Shown here: in pieces, positions 39,414-48,650 of the stretch
Numbering within the stretch: position 1 is the stretch's first letter
Layout: the number at the start of each line of letters is the position of its first letter
Source of the DNA: an uncultured Pelagibacteraceae bacterium
GTDB lineage: Bacteria; Pseudomonadota; Alphaproteobacteria; Pelagibacterales; Pelagibacteraceae
Length of the DNA stretch: 64,000 nt
Direction: 5' to 3'
NCBI GenBank assembly: GCA_902519325.1
Contig: CABYJU010000006.1
Location: 1-64,000, forward strand
Notes under the pieces: generated by a model
What the model saw: the letters and a program-made list of their open reading frames with translations, nothing else
The model's database searches: none
What the model was told of the DNA's origin: nothing
Position numbers and translations under genes: made by a program

Positions 39414-40368
39414 GATTTATTTGATTGTAGGTTCTTTTTATAAAAACATTTATTGATTTTAAATTTTCATCTTGGATTATCGACATATCTTTAAAATTTT
39501 GTTTGCTGACATCAAAATTTATCAATTTATTTTTGTCTAAAGAAATAAATTTATTTTTAGTTAATTTCTTGATTTTTCTTACTACTGTTGGTCTTGGTAT
39601 TCCTGTTATTTCAGAAATAGACATTGCATTAATTCCTTTTATTTTTTTATTAATAATTTTATCTCTCCATTTATCTAAATAACTATCAACTCCTTTAAGT
39701 TGCCTTCCAATTTTTGAATTATTATTCAAAATTATAGTTGCCAAAATAGTAAATATTTCCATATCACCAAAATAATTTTTCCACCTCAAACAGTAAGGGA
39801 ATAAAAATTTATAAAATTGATACCAGCAAAATGAGAAATTATGTTTTATTAAGTTATTAATTTCATTACTAGACATTTCATTTTTTATAACTTTTTCTTC
39901 TTTTAAAATTTGACTAAAAACAGACAAAAGTGTGCATATATTTTTTAATGTATCATTTGGCTGTGTTGAATTGTAAGCACTTCTATCTATTGTAATCTTC
40001 TTGCCTTTTTTTTTAATTATTCCCTTTTTTTCCAGGGATATAACTTTTCTTCTGACACTTTCTTTTGGTATTTTAAGATCCTTTGATATTCTTATAAGGT
40101 TAATTTTCTCAATCTCTAATGTTTTATCCTTATAAAAATCATTGAAAGTAATATTTAAATTATTTCTTCTGTAAAAATCAAACTGCTTACTAATCAAATA
40201 AATTAAAATTGTGTAAGTATCTATATCTTTGAACACTTTATAAGCACCGATTGTCCATTCAGACATAAGTTTTAAAAAAAAAGGACTTAAAATATCAAAA
40301 TGATTTTTGAAAATTTTATCGATAAGCTCATCATCTAGTTCGGAATTTACACTTGGTAGCTGCTTCAT
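39406..40368 (-). CDS. Internally duplicated winged-helix/HTH-type putative regulator
   Basis: ISKDLKIPKESVRRKVISLEKKGIIKKKGKKITID and ISEITGIPRPTVVRKIKKLTKNKFISLDKNKLINFD repeats. Confidence 0.72.
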   Translation of the reverse strand: MKQLPSVNSELDDELIDKIFKNHFDILSPFFLKLMSEWTIGAYKVFKDIDTYTILIYLISKQFDFYRRNNLNITFNDFYKDKTLEIEKINLIRISKDLKIPKESVRRKVISLEKKGIIKKKGKKITIDRSAYNSTQPNDTLKNICTLLSVFSQILKEEKVIKNEMSSNEINNLIKHNFSFCWYQFYKFLFPYCLRWKNYFGDMEIFTILATIILNNNSKIGRQLKGVDSYLDKWRDKIINKKIKGINAMSISEITGIPRPTVVRKIKKLTKNKFISLDKNKLINFDVSKQNFKDMSIIQDENLKSINVFIKRTYNQINLN

Positions 40369-40378
40369 AATGTATCAA

Positions 40379-40428
40379 AACCCAATTTGAACAATTTTAA
40401 AACTTGAGTCAACCCATTTTGAACAGTT
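40379..40428. promoter_or_regulatory. Putative operator: two 18-bp direct repeats AACCCAwTTTGAACArTT spaced 32 bp start-to-start
   Basis: AACCCAATTTGAACAATT (40379) and AACCCATTTTGAACAGTT (40411) in the divergent intergenic region. Confidence 0.6.
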
Positions 40429-40469
40429 AAATTCTGTAAAATTTTTTTACTATATGTTTTAATAATTTA

Positions 40470-40676
40470 ATGAGTACTGAAAGCTTAAATAGAACATCTA
40501 ATATTGAAATACCTGAAAAAAAGCAGAGAGTAATTCGAATGTCCCCTCGTAAAGTAAATATAGATGTTCTAAAGAAACGAGTAATCACTGAAAAGAAAAA
40601 AGAGGCACTTCAGTCAAAAATAATAATACTTTCAGTCTGTTTATCTATCGGAATACTAGGTTATTTTGCAGGTTAA
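40470..40676 (+). CDS. Small basic, C-terminally membrane-anchored protein of unknown function
   Basis: KKQRVIRMSPRKVNIDVLKKRVITEKKKEALQSK then IIILSVCLSIGILGYFAG. Confidence 0.68.
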   Translation: MSTESLNRTSNIEIPEKKQRVIRMSPRKVNIDVLKKRVITEKKKEALQSKIIILSVCLSIGILGYFAG

Positions 40677-41683
40677 TTAGCTAAGAGAATATTTAAATCC
40701 TTTTTAATATTTTTTGGAATTTTTATAGATTTTTTAGAGTTTGTTTTTGTTCTTAAAAACTTTTGCTCGCCAGGATAAAAGATTTTTTGTCTTTTTAAAT
40801 TAGGTATTTTTTTTATTCTTTTAATATTTTTTTTTATCTCTTTTTTATAATCTTTAACAAATAGATTGTCTTTAAATGCTAAAAATAAGTGACCGATATT
40901 TTGCGGGCCAGAAAAATCATCAAATGGGTCTTTTACTTTGCCACCATGATTACTTCCAACAAATACTCCAGTTAAAATATCTACCATCCAGGCTAATCCA
41001 GATCCTCTAAATCCAGCTATTGGAAGTTGTACCCCAGCAAGAGCTTCTTTTGCATTTGTAGTTGGTTTTCCAAATTTGTTTAAAGCAACGCCATATGGTA
41101 TTTTTTTTCCTAACTTTTCTGCAATCCTAATTTTACCTCTATTAATCATTGACATTGATGTATCCAGTATAAATGGAACCTTACTATTTGTTTGAGTTCC
41201 AAAACATATTGGATTAGTTCCAAAGACTGATTTTTTTCCACCAAAAGGCGCAATAGCTGGAGGAGCATTTGTAAATGCGAATGTTATTAAATTTTTTTTA
41301 ACCGCTTGCTCGACGTAGTATCCAGATAGACCGTAATGTCCGCTGTTTTTTACAGCAACTAAACCAATCCCTGTTTTTTTTGCATTTTGAATAGTTTTTT
41401 TAATAGCCTCATCTGCTGCAACAAAACCAATAGAATTATCAGCATCAATTATTGATATAGATTTTGATATATTTTTTACAGTTATTTTAGGTCTCGGATT
41501 AATGACTTTTTTTGAGATTCTTTCACAATACATTTTTAAACGAGACAATCCATGAGAAGGCGCACCTACAAGCTCTGCATTGATAATTGCATTTGCACAA
41601 ATAATAGCATGATTTGTTTTCAACCCTCTTTTTATAAAAATTTTTTTAATAATAGATTTAATTTTTGTATTATTTACAGACAT
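40673..41683 (-). CDS. Malate/L-lactate dehydrogenase family (Ldh2) oxidoreductase; ComC-like possible
   Basis: GAPSHGLSRLKMYCERI; GLVAVKNSGHYGLSGYYVEQA; FRGSGLAWMVDILTGVF. Confidence 0.92.
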   Translation of the reverse strand: MSVNNTKIKSIIKKIFIKRGLKTNHAIICANAIINAELVGAPSHGLSRLKMYCERISKKVINPRPKITVKNISKSISIIDADNSIGFVAADEAIKKTIQNAKKTGIGLVAVKNSGHYGLSGYYVEQAVKKNLITFAFTNAPPAIAPFGGKKSVFGTNPICFGTQTNSKVPFILDTSMSMINRGKIRIAEKLGKKIPYGVALNKFGKPTTNAKEALAGVQLPIAGFRGSGLAWMVDILTGVFVGSNHGGKVKDPFDDFSGPQNIGHLFLAFKDNLFVKDYKKEIKKNIKRIKKIPNLKRQKIFYPGEQKFLRTKTNSKKSIKIPKNIKKDLNILLAN

Positions 41684-41696
41684 TAATAGAATGAAA

Positions 41697-43622
41697 TTAA
41701 CCTTTACCTCTCCAAGGTATAGTCTTATCTATAATTTTTCTCAAAGTTACGTCAAAAAGAAGACCCAACATACCCATTATAAAAATTGTGATCCAAATTA
41801 CTTCATATTGAAAATACTTTTTGGCAACATTTTCAACAAATCCAATTCCAGTTGTACCTGCTAAAAATTCTGCTGCAACTAAAGTTCCCCAGCACATACC
41901 AACAGCTACTCTAATACCTGTTAAAATTTCAGGTAAAGAATTTGGAAAAATAACATATCTAAGTATTTGTCTTTTAGAAGCACCAAGAGAATGTGCTGCA
42001 TGAATTTTAGATAACTGCGTGCCTGATGCTCCAGCTCTGGCTGAAATAATCATTATAGATAATGAAACCATAAATAATAAAAATACTTTTCCAGTATTAT
42101 CAATCCCTAAAACTGAGATTATTAAAGGAGCCCACGCAAGTGGAGGTACTGGTCTGTAAAGTTCAATTAATGGATCAAAGAAACCTTTAGCAAATCTATT
42201 TAAGCCCATGAAAAGTCCTAATGGTACACCGATCAATATTCCAAAAACTAATCCAAGAAAAACTCTTAAAAATGAATCCCAAATATGACCATAAGGAACA
42301 GGGATTTTAAATAGCTTAAAATCACCAGTAACAATTTTTAAAACTTTACCTTTAAAATTTTGCTTAACCACACCGTCTTTAGTGTGAACCGGATATTCTC
42401 CAGGCAAAACATCAGCTATCCAATCTGGCAATATAAAGCCAATTATCTGGCTTACATCCATCATATCAATCCAAAGAAGTGGGATATTTTTGTAACCTAC
42501 ACTTGGCTTAGACATTAAAATAAATTTATTAAGTGTATCGGAGGGTTTTGGTAACCATCTACCTGAACCTTGCTCAGAACAACTAGGACCACTTGCAACT
42601 ATAGTTCCAGCAGGGAATAAAAGAATGTCAATTAATCTTAAACCTCCTTGCTCAGTTTTTTGAAGATTATCAAATTCAATAATTGCATTTTGCATTTCAT
42701 TAAGAGCATTTGGTGGATAAATACTTGCAAATTCAATTCTTCTTGCAATTTTTACAATGTTTTTTGCGTAAGTAGATGCCACTTCCTCAGTGTCATCTAA
42801 ATTTTTTCTATATAATTTTATCTCTGATTTAAGTTCTTTTATTGCATTTTTGAATTGAGGATTATGGTTTCTTAATTTAAAAAATTTATCATTAATTTTT
42901 TTTAATTGTTCAGCTGCAGCGTGAAATTTCAACCCTCTATCTGTTTCAGGCACTAAAGGCACTTCAATAGTATTTTCTATTGATCCTGTTCCGGCACTTA
43001 CAGTTACTATGCCCCAGGTTCCTTGCTCAGCAATTGCTTTTTGTCTTTCATTTTTTTGCTCTGGTGTTTCAAATGGATAATCTTTCTTTTGAAAATTAGT
43101 ACTTAATAATCTAATTTCATCAGTCATCTCATCTATTTTAATTTTTGTGTTAATCTCCATTAGATTATCGTTAGTAAGTAATGGAATTAATTTGTTTGTT
43201 TTATTAATAAAACCAACTAATGCAGTTTTCTGTATGTTGCTTAAATCTGGCGAATTTTGAATTTCTAAACTTATTTTTTTAAGATTTTTATTTTCTATTT
43301 TTATTATTGAAGTACTTTTGAATTCTCTTTCTTCAATTGGAAATTGATATTTTAATCCTAATAAAGACTCATTTATTTTTGCGACCTGACATAATTCATT
43401 TGCTGATTTTGGATAAAATCCTTTTGCAATATCCCAAGAATAATAAAGCCAAACTAACAATATTGCACTACTTCCGACAATTATCCAATGAGTTCCACCT
43501 TTTGCTCTTTCTGGATTTCCAAAAACTGCATCAACTTTTTCAGTTTTTATTAAACGTCTTCCATAAAGTATGCACCCGATAATTGATACGAGAATTAATA
43601 TTGTTATTATTTGAGTAAACAT
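41697..43622 (-). CDS. tauC: Taurine/sulfonate/nitrate-type ABC permease with large N-terminal extension
   Basis: C-terminal ~260 aa is TauC-like (SLGASKRQILRYVIFPNSLPEILTGIRVAVGMCWGTLVAAEFL); ~380 aa extra N-terminus. Confidence 0.88.
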   Translation of the reverse strand: MFTQIITILILVSIIGCILYGRRLIKTEKVDAVFGNPERAKGGTHWIIVGSSAILLVWLYYSWDIAKGFYPKSANELCQVAKINESLLGLKYQFPIEEREFKSTSIIKIENKNLKKISLEIQNSPDLSNIQKTALVGFINKTNKLIPLLTNDNLMEINTKIKIDEMTDEIRLLSTNFQKKDYPFETPEQKNERQKAIAEQGTWGIVTVSAGTGSIENTIEVPLVPETDRGLKFHAAAEQLKKINDKFFKLRNHNPQFKNAIKELKSEIKLYRKNLDDTEEVASTYAKNIVKIARRIEFASIYPPNALNEMQNAIIEFDNLQKTEQGGLRLIDILLFPAGTIVASGPSCSEQGSGRWLPKPSDTLNKFILMSKPSVGYKNIPLLWIDMMDVSQIIGFILPDWIADVLPGEYPVHTKDGVVKQNFKGKVLKIVTGDFKLFKIPVPYGHIWDSFLRVFLGLVFGILIGVPLGLFMGLNRFAKGFFDPLIELYRPVPPLAWAPLIISVLGIDNTGKVFLLFMVSLSIMIISARAGASGTQLSKIHAAHSLGASKRQILRYVIFPNSLPEILTGIRVAVGMCWGTLVAAEFLAGTTGIGFVENVAKKYFQYEVIWITIFIMGMLGLLFDVTLRKIIDKTIPWRGKG

Positions 43623-44420
43623 TTAATTTTCTTTTCCCATAATTTCTTCCTCCATGTTCCAAATCATGGATAAAATTTCCTCTCTTTTTGATGAAAAATC
43701 TTTATTTTTTTTTATTTCTCTTAAATCTTCTTTTAATCCCATCTCTGCAAATGGAAGATTATATTCTTTATGTATCCTACCTGGTCTTGGTGCCATTACA
43801 TACAACCTTTCACCAAGCAGTAGTGCTTCCTCAACCGAGTGCGTAATTAAAATAATTGTTTTTCCAGTTTCTTTCCAAATTTTCAAAACTAAAGATTGCA
43901 TTTTTTCTCTTGTTAAAGCATCAAGAGCACCTAAAGGCTCATCCATTAAAATCAAATCAGGATCATTGATTAAACATCTTGCAAGAGCTACTCTTTGCTG
44001 CATTCCTCCAGATAATTGATATGTTGGGGTATTTCCAAATCCTTTTAAGCCAACAATCTCCAGCCACTCATCAACTTTTTTCGAAGTTTCTATAGGATCT
44101 TTTTTTTTCATTCTAAGACCAAAGTTTACGTTCTCTGCAACAGTCAACCATTCGAATAATGCACCTTGTTGAAAAACCATGCCTCTTTCAACTCCAGGTC
44201 CATCAATTTCTTTACCATTCAAAGTTATATTTCCAGATGTTGGTCTTAAGAAACCAGCTGCAATATTTAATAAAGTTGTTTTTCCACAACCAGAGGGCCC
44301 AAGAACAGTTAACAGTTCTCCTTTTTTTAATTTGAAATTTAAATCTTTTAAAGCATGAACAGTCTCTCCTTTTGGAGTTTTGAAAATCATGTTTAAGTTT
44401 TGAGATATTAAATCACTCAT
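43623..44420 (-). CDS. tauB: Taurine/sulfonate/nitrate-type ABC ATPase
   Basis: GPSGCGKTTLLN; LSGGMQQRVALARCL; DEPLGALDALTR. Confidence 0.94.
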   Translation of the reverse strand: MSDLISQNLNMIFKTPKGETVHALKDLNFKLKKGELLTVLGPSGCGKTTLLNIAAGFLRPTSGNITLNGKEIDGPGVERGMVFQQGALFEWLTVAENVNFGLRMKKKDPIETSKKVDEWLEIVGLKGFGNTPTYQLSGGMQQRVALARCLINDPDLILMDEPLGALDALTREKMQSLVLKIWKETGKTIILITHSVEEALLLGERLYVMAPRPGRIHKEYNLPFAEMGLKEDLREIKKNKDFSSKREEILSMIWNMEEEIMGKEN

Positions 44421-44452
44421 TAGTTGACTTTATATAAAATATTTACTTAAAA

Positions 44453-44483
44453 AAATAGGCACCAATAAAATTGGCGCCTATTT
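44453..44483 (-). terminator. Intercistronic hairpin/attenuator between tauA and tauB
   Basis: AAATAGGCaCCAA-taaaa-TTGGcGCCTATTT; on the minus strand followed by a T7 run. Confidence 0.82.
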
Positions 44484-44502
44484 AATTATTCTAATCTTTA
44501 AA

Positions 44503-45444
44503 TTATAAAGGTAAGAAACTAGTGTCTACTGCTCCACCTGGAGTTCCCATTCCTTTTAAGAATGCATCTAAGTTTCCGCTTTCCATAGATTTTTTAGTTT
44601 CTTCTGGAGTTAAAAATTTGAAACCACTTAAAGTTTCTTTCATATCAGCAACTTTCATCTCTGAAGCTTTTGACATAGAATTCATATCACTTTTTCCATT
44701 TCTATATCTTTCATTTGCTTCATGAGTTACTTCAATAAAAGTTCTCAACATTCCAGGATTTTCCTTCATAAACTTGTCTGTTACAGAAGTTATATCTATT
44801 CCTAAAATACCTGCATCTCTTGCTTCTTGAACTGTTAAAAGTCTTGATCCTACAGCAACCGCAGCTTTGATAGAATTACCACCAAATAAACATGCCATCA
44901 CTACATCTCCACTTACTAATGCAGCCGCACCTTCTTCTGGATCCATTTGAATAATATCCATTTTGCTTCTGTCAGCTCCGACAACTTTCATACTTTCGTC
45001 GAAAACGTACTCAGCCATAGTACCTAACGGAACAGCAACTTTTTTACCTTCTAATTCAGTTGCATTTGCTTTTGTTATTCCTGATGCATTAGATGTTACA
45101 CAAGTTGTTCCACCCATTCCGTATTCCATTGCAATATCAACTAATTTGATAGGTGCATTTGATTTTACAGCATTAATAAATGGTACTAAACCTTGTGAGT
45201 AAGAAATATCAATATCTCCTGCTAACATAGCATCTGTCATTGCCCCACCATTTGTGAAGTTTGTCCATTTTACTGGAACTCCTAAAGCTTTAGCAAAATT
45301 CTTTTTTTGCATGTCCTCTAAATTTGGACTTGGCCACTCTAGAAAGTATGCAACTCTAACCTCGTTCGCAGCAGAGTTTGCTGCTGTGATTGTTAAGTTT
45401 AGAGCAAATAAACTTCCTAAAATGAAACTAATTATTTTTTTCAT
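44503..45444 (-). CDS. tauA: Taurine/sulfonate-type ABC substrate-binding protein
   Basis: Signal peptide; EVRVAYFLEWPSPNLEDMQ; DIDISYSQGLVPFINAVKSNAPIKLVDIAMEYG. Confidence 0.9.
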   Translation of the reverse strand: MKKIISFILGSLFALNLTITAANSAANEVRVAYFLEWPSPNLEDMQKKNFAKALGVPVKWTNFTNGGAMTDAMLAGDIDISYSQGLVPFINAVKSNAPIKLVDIAMEYGMGGTTCVTSNASGITKANATELEGKKVAVPLGTMAEYVFDESMKVVGADRSKMDIIQMDPEEGAAALVSGDVVMACLFGGNSIKAAVAVGSRLLTVQEARDAGILGIDITSVTDKFMKENPGMLRTFIEVTHEANERYRNGKSDMNSMSKASEMKVADMKETLSGFKFLTPEETKKSMESGNLDAFLKGMGTPGGAVDTSFLPL

Positions 45445-45617
45445 TTCATCTCCTGTTAATTAAATTTAATTATCGATATTTAAGTTTAAATTTTCTTTTA
45501 AGTAAATGATGAATAAATTACACAGGCTTCAAAAGTCATAACTTACAACCTATAGTTGCGGTCATTTAACATAGCAAGTATGACTAAAATTTACTGGTTA
45601 ATTTATATAATTAGTCT

Positions 45618-46979
45618 ATGAATCGAAACATAATTATGAGTTCAGAAAAACCTCAAATACCAAATTCTTTAAATGAACATTGGATGCCATTTACATCCAA
45701 TAGAGATTTTAAAGAGTCTCCAAGATTAATTGTAGAAGCAAAAGGTGTTTATTTAAAAAATCATCAAGGTCAAACTCAGATAGATGCAAGCTCGGGATTA
45801 TTTTGTAATCCATTAGGACACGGAAGAGAAGAAATTATTAATGCAATTACAAATCAGTTAAAAAAATTAGATTATGCTCAACCATTTCAACAAGGTTTTG
45901 GTGGTTCATTTGAACTTGCAACAAAAATTTCTAAACATACACCAGGAAATTTAAATAGAATTTTTTATACAATTTGTGGATCTACCGCTGTTGAAACAGC
46001 AATTAAAATTGCAGTTGCATATCATAAAGCAAGAGGTGAAGGACATAGATTTAGGTTTGTTGGAAGAGAAAGAGGCTATCATGGAATGAATATTGGAGCT
46101 ACTTCTGTTGGCGGAATGATTAACAACGTGAAAACATTTGCCAATGTTTTGATGCCAGGTGTTCTTCACATGAGACATACACATTTACCAGAACATAAAT
46201 TTGTTTCAGGTCAACCTGAAACTGGCGCAGAGATGGCAGAAGATCTTGAGAGAATTTGTACAAATTTTGGTTCAGAAAATATTGCAGCTTGCATTGTTGA
46301 ACCAATTGCTGGATCAACAGGAACTTTAGTTCCACCAAAAGGATATTTACAAAGACTAAGAGAAATTTGCGATAAGCATGGTATTTTATTAGTTTTTGAC
46401 GAAGTTATTACAGGTTGGGGAAGAACAGGTTCGCCTTTTGCATCTCAAGAATACGGAGTTACACCTGATATTATAACTATGGCTAAAGCTACAACAAATG
46501 GAATAAGTCCTTTAGGTGCAGTTGCGTGTAAAGAAGAAATTTATGACACAGTTATGGATGGATCTCCAAAAGGAACAATAGAATTATTTCATGGCTACAC
46601 TTACTCTGGAATTCCTGTCTCAGTAGCTGCAGGCTTAGCGGTTCAAGATATTTTTGAAAAAGATGATATCTTTAATAGAGCAAAAAATTTATCTCCATAT
46701 TTCCAAGAAGGTTTAATGTCTTTAAAAGATATTGATGTTGTTGATAACATAAGAGGTTATGGAATGATGGGTGGTATTGATATTAAAATGCATAAAAAAC
46801 CTGGCGCAGCAGGATTTACATGTTTCAAACATTGTTATGATGCAGGAGTTAACTTTAAAGCGACTGGAGATTGTTTAATTATTGCTCCAATGTTTATCTG
46901 CGAAAAAAAACATATTGATGAAATAATCGAGAAACTAAGAACTGGTATTACCAACTATTCAAAAAGCAAAAAAAATTAA
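45618..46979 (+). CDS. tpa: Class III aminotransferase, probable taurine:pyruvate aminotransferase
   Basis: HWMPFTSNRDFKESPRLIVEAKGVYL; VFDEVITGWGRTGSPFASQEYGVTPDIITMAKATTNG; next to TauABC and Ald. Confidence 0.85.
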   Translation: MNRNIIMSSEKPQIPNSLNEHWMPFTSNRDFKESPRLIVEAKGVYLKNHQGQTQIDASSGLFCNPLGHGREEIINAITNQLKKLDYAQPFQQGFGGSFELATKISKHTPGNLNRIFYTICGSTAVETAIKIAVAYHKARGEGHRFRFVGRERGYHGMNIGATSVGGMINNVKTFANVLMPGVLHMRHTHLPEHKFVSGQPETGAEMAEDLERICTNFGSENIAACIVEPIAGSTGTLVPPKGYLQRLREICDKHGILLVFDEVITGWGRTGSPFASQEYGVTPDIITMAKATTNGISPLGAVACKEEIYDTVMDGSPKGTIELFHGYTYSGIPVSVAAGLAVQDIFEKDDIFNRAKNLSPYFQEGLMSLKDIDVVDNIRGYGMMGGIDIKMHKKPGAAGFTCFKHCYDAGVNFKATGDCLIIAPMFICEKKHIDEIIEKLRTGITNYSKSKKN

Positions 46980-46988
46980 TTTAATTCT

Positions 46989-48107
46989 ATGAAAATCGGG
47001 GTTCCAAAAGAAATAAAGCCTCAAGAAAATAGAATTGGACTCACTCCCGAAAGTGTAAAGGCATTAACCTCTAATGGCCATGAAGTTTTAATTGAAAATA
47101 ATGGAGGTTTTGAAGCAGGATTTGAAAACGATCATTATGTATCAAGCGGAGCAAAAATAGTTAATACAGCTGAAGATATATTTAACGACTCCGACATCAT
47201 TGTTAAAGTCAAAGAGCCACAATCTAGCGAAGTAAGAATGATAAAAGAAAATCAAGTTGTCTTTACGTATCTTCATCTTGCTGCAGCCAAGGAACTGACA
47301 CAAGGTTTAATAGACAGCAAATCAATATGCATCGCTTATGAAACAGTCACAGATAATAACGGAAGACTTCCTTTGTTAGCACCAATGAGTGCAGTAGCAG
47401 GAAGAATGTCAGTTCAAGCAGGTGCACATTGTTTAGAAAAAAATCAAAAAGGTCGTGGTCTTTTGTTAGGAGGAGCACCTGGCGTAGAGCCTGGAAATGT
47501 TGTTATACTTGGAGGTGGAGTAGTAGGTGAAAATGCTGCGATAATTGCAACAGGCATGAAAGCCAAGGTTAATATTGTAGATAAATCTGAAAAAAGATTA
47601 AACGAACTTTCCCAAATATTTGGAGACAAAATAATTCCCAACTTAAGTGATAAAACTGATTTAGAAAAATTAATTTCTGAATGTGATTTGTTAGTAGGTG
47701 GAGTTTTGATACCGGGTGCTGAGGCACCAAAATTAGTTACAAAGAATATGTTAAAAAAAATGAAAAGGGGATCAGTAATTGTAGATGTTGCAATTGATCA
47801 AGGAGGATGTGTTGAAACCAGTAAACCGACTACTTTTGCAGAACCAACTTTTATAATAGATGATATAATTCATTATTGTGTTGCAAATATGCCCGGTGGT
47901 GTTCCTAGAACATCAACAATTGCATTGAATAAAGCAACTCTTCCTTTTTTATCTAAACTAGCAAAAGATGGGTACTTAAAAGCTTTGAATGATGATCAAA
48001 ATTTTCAAGCAGGATTAAATGTATTTAAAGGAGGTGTTACTCATAAAGCTGTAGCTGATGTATTTGGTCATGATTATTTGCCAGCTCAAAAAGCATTGCT
48101 TAACTAA
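46989..48107 (+). CDS. ald: Alanine dehydrogenase
   Basis: MKIGVPKEIKPQENRIGLTPESV; VFTYLHLAA; GGGVVGENAA; HYCVANMPGGVPRTST. Confidence 0.96.
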   Translation: MKIGVPKEIKPQENRIGLTPESVKALTSNGHEVLIENNGGFEAGFENDHYVSSGAKIVNTAEDIFNDSDIIVKVKEPQSSEVRMIKENQVVFTYLHLAAAKELTQGLIDSKSICIAYETVTDNNGRLPLLAPMSAVAGRMSVQAGAHCLEKNQKGRGLLLGGAPGVEPGNVVILGGGVVGENAAIIATGMKAKVNIVDKSEKRLNELSQIFGDKIIPNLSDKTDLEKLISECDLLVGGVLIPGAEAPKLVTKNMLKKMKRGSVIVDVAIDQGGCVETSKPTTFAEPTFIIDDIIHYCVANMPGGVPRTSTIALNKATLPFLSKLAKDGYLKALNDDQNFQAGLNVFKGGVTHKAVADVFGHDYLPAQKALLN

Positions 48108-48233
48108 AATCCCTAATTTTTCTTGCTTTTTCATAAATTGACAAAAAAAAAATTAATTCTATATAGCAATCATAATTTAAAAAATTATTCCTGAATTTAA
48201 CATTCATTTATTTCTCTCTTTTTTGTTGAATTC

Positions 48234-48253
48234 ACCTCCTCGAAAGGGGAGGT
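48234..48253. terminator. GNRA-capped hairpin between convergent genes (possible terminator)
   Basis: ACCTCCTC-GAAA-GGGGAGGT, 8-bp stem with one wobble and GAAA tetraloop. Confidence 0.55.
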
Positions 48254-48262
48254 AAAAAGGAA

Positions 48263-48637
48263 TTATATCCCTTTGTTTATTAAATTATATATTTGGTCTT
48301 TGTCAGTTAAACCAATTTCTCTTGCTACTTCACTTTCACCTTTAAAAACTACTATTGTGGTCCAATAATTAACACCTAAAGCTTTAGCAATATCTTCATG
48401 TTCTGTTTGCTCATAGAATAAAAACTCAACATCTTTAAAGTCTTTCATTGCTTGATCAAAAACTTTTGTTTGTGCTGCACATGTTGAACAATATTCGTTC
48501 CAAGAATTAATAACAATTGTTTTACCAGATTTTTGAATTTCTAATAATCTTTTCAGATCAAAATTTGTAGTTTTTTCAAAACCAAATGAGATATTTGGTA
48601 TTAAGAATAAAATTAGAAAGACAAAATATTTTTTCAT
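48263..48637 (-). CDS. Secreted thioredoxin-like protein
   Basis: Signal peptide; INSWNEYCSTCAAQTKVFDQA. Confidence 0.88.
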   Translation of the reverse strand: MKKYFVFLILFLIPNISFGFEKTTNFDLKRLLEIQKSGKTIVINSWNEYCSTCAAQTKVFDQAMKDFKDVEFLFYEQTEHEDIAKALGVNYWTTIVVFKGESEVAREIGLTDKDQIYNLINKGI

Positions 48638-48650
48638 AAGCTTTATTTAA

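Noticed and set aside
45534-45586. Imperfect inverted repeat AGTCATAACTT...AAGTATGACT upstream of tpa
   Set aside because: Arms are short and imperfect in very AT-rich DNA; insufficient to call an operator.
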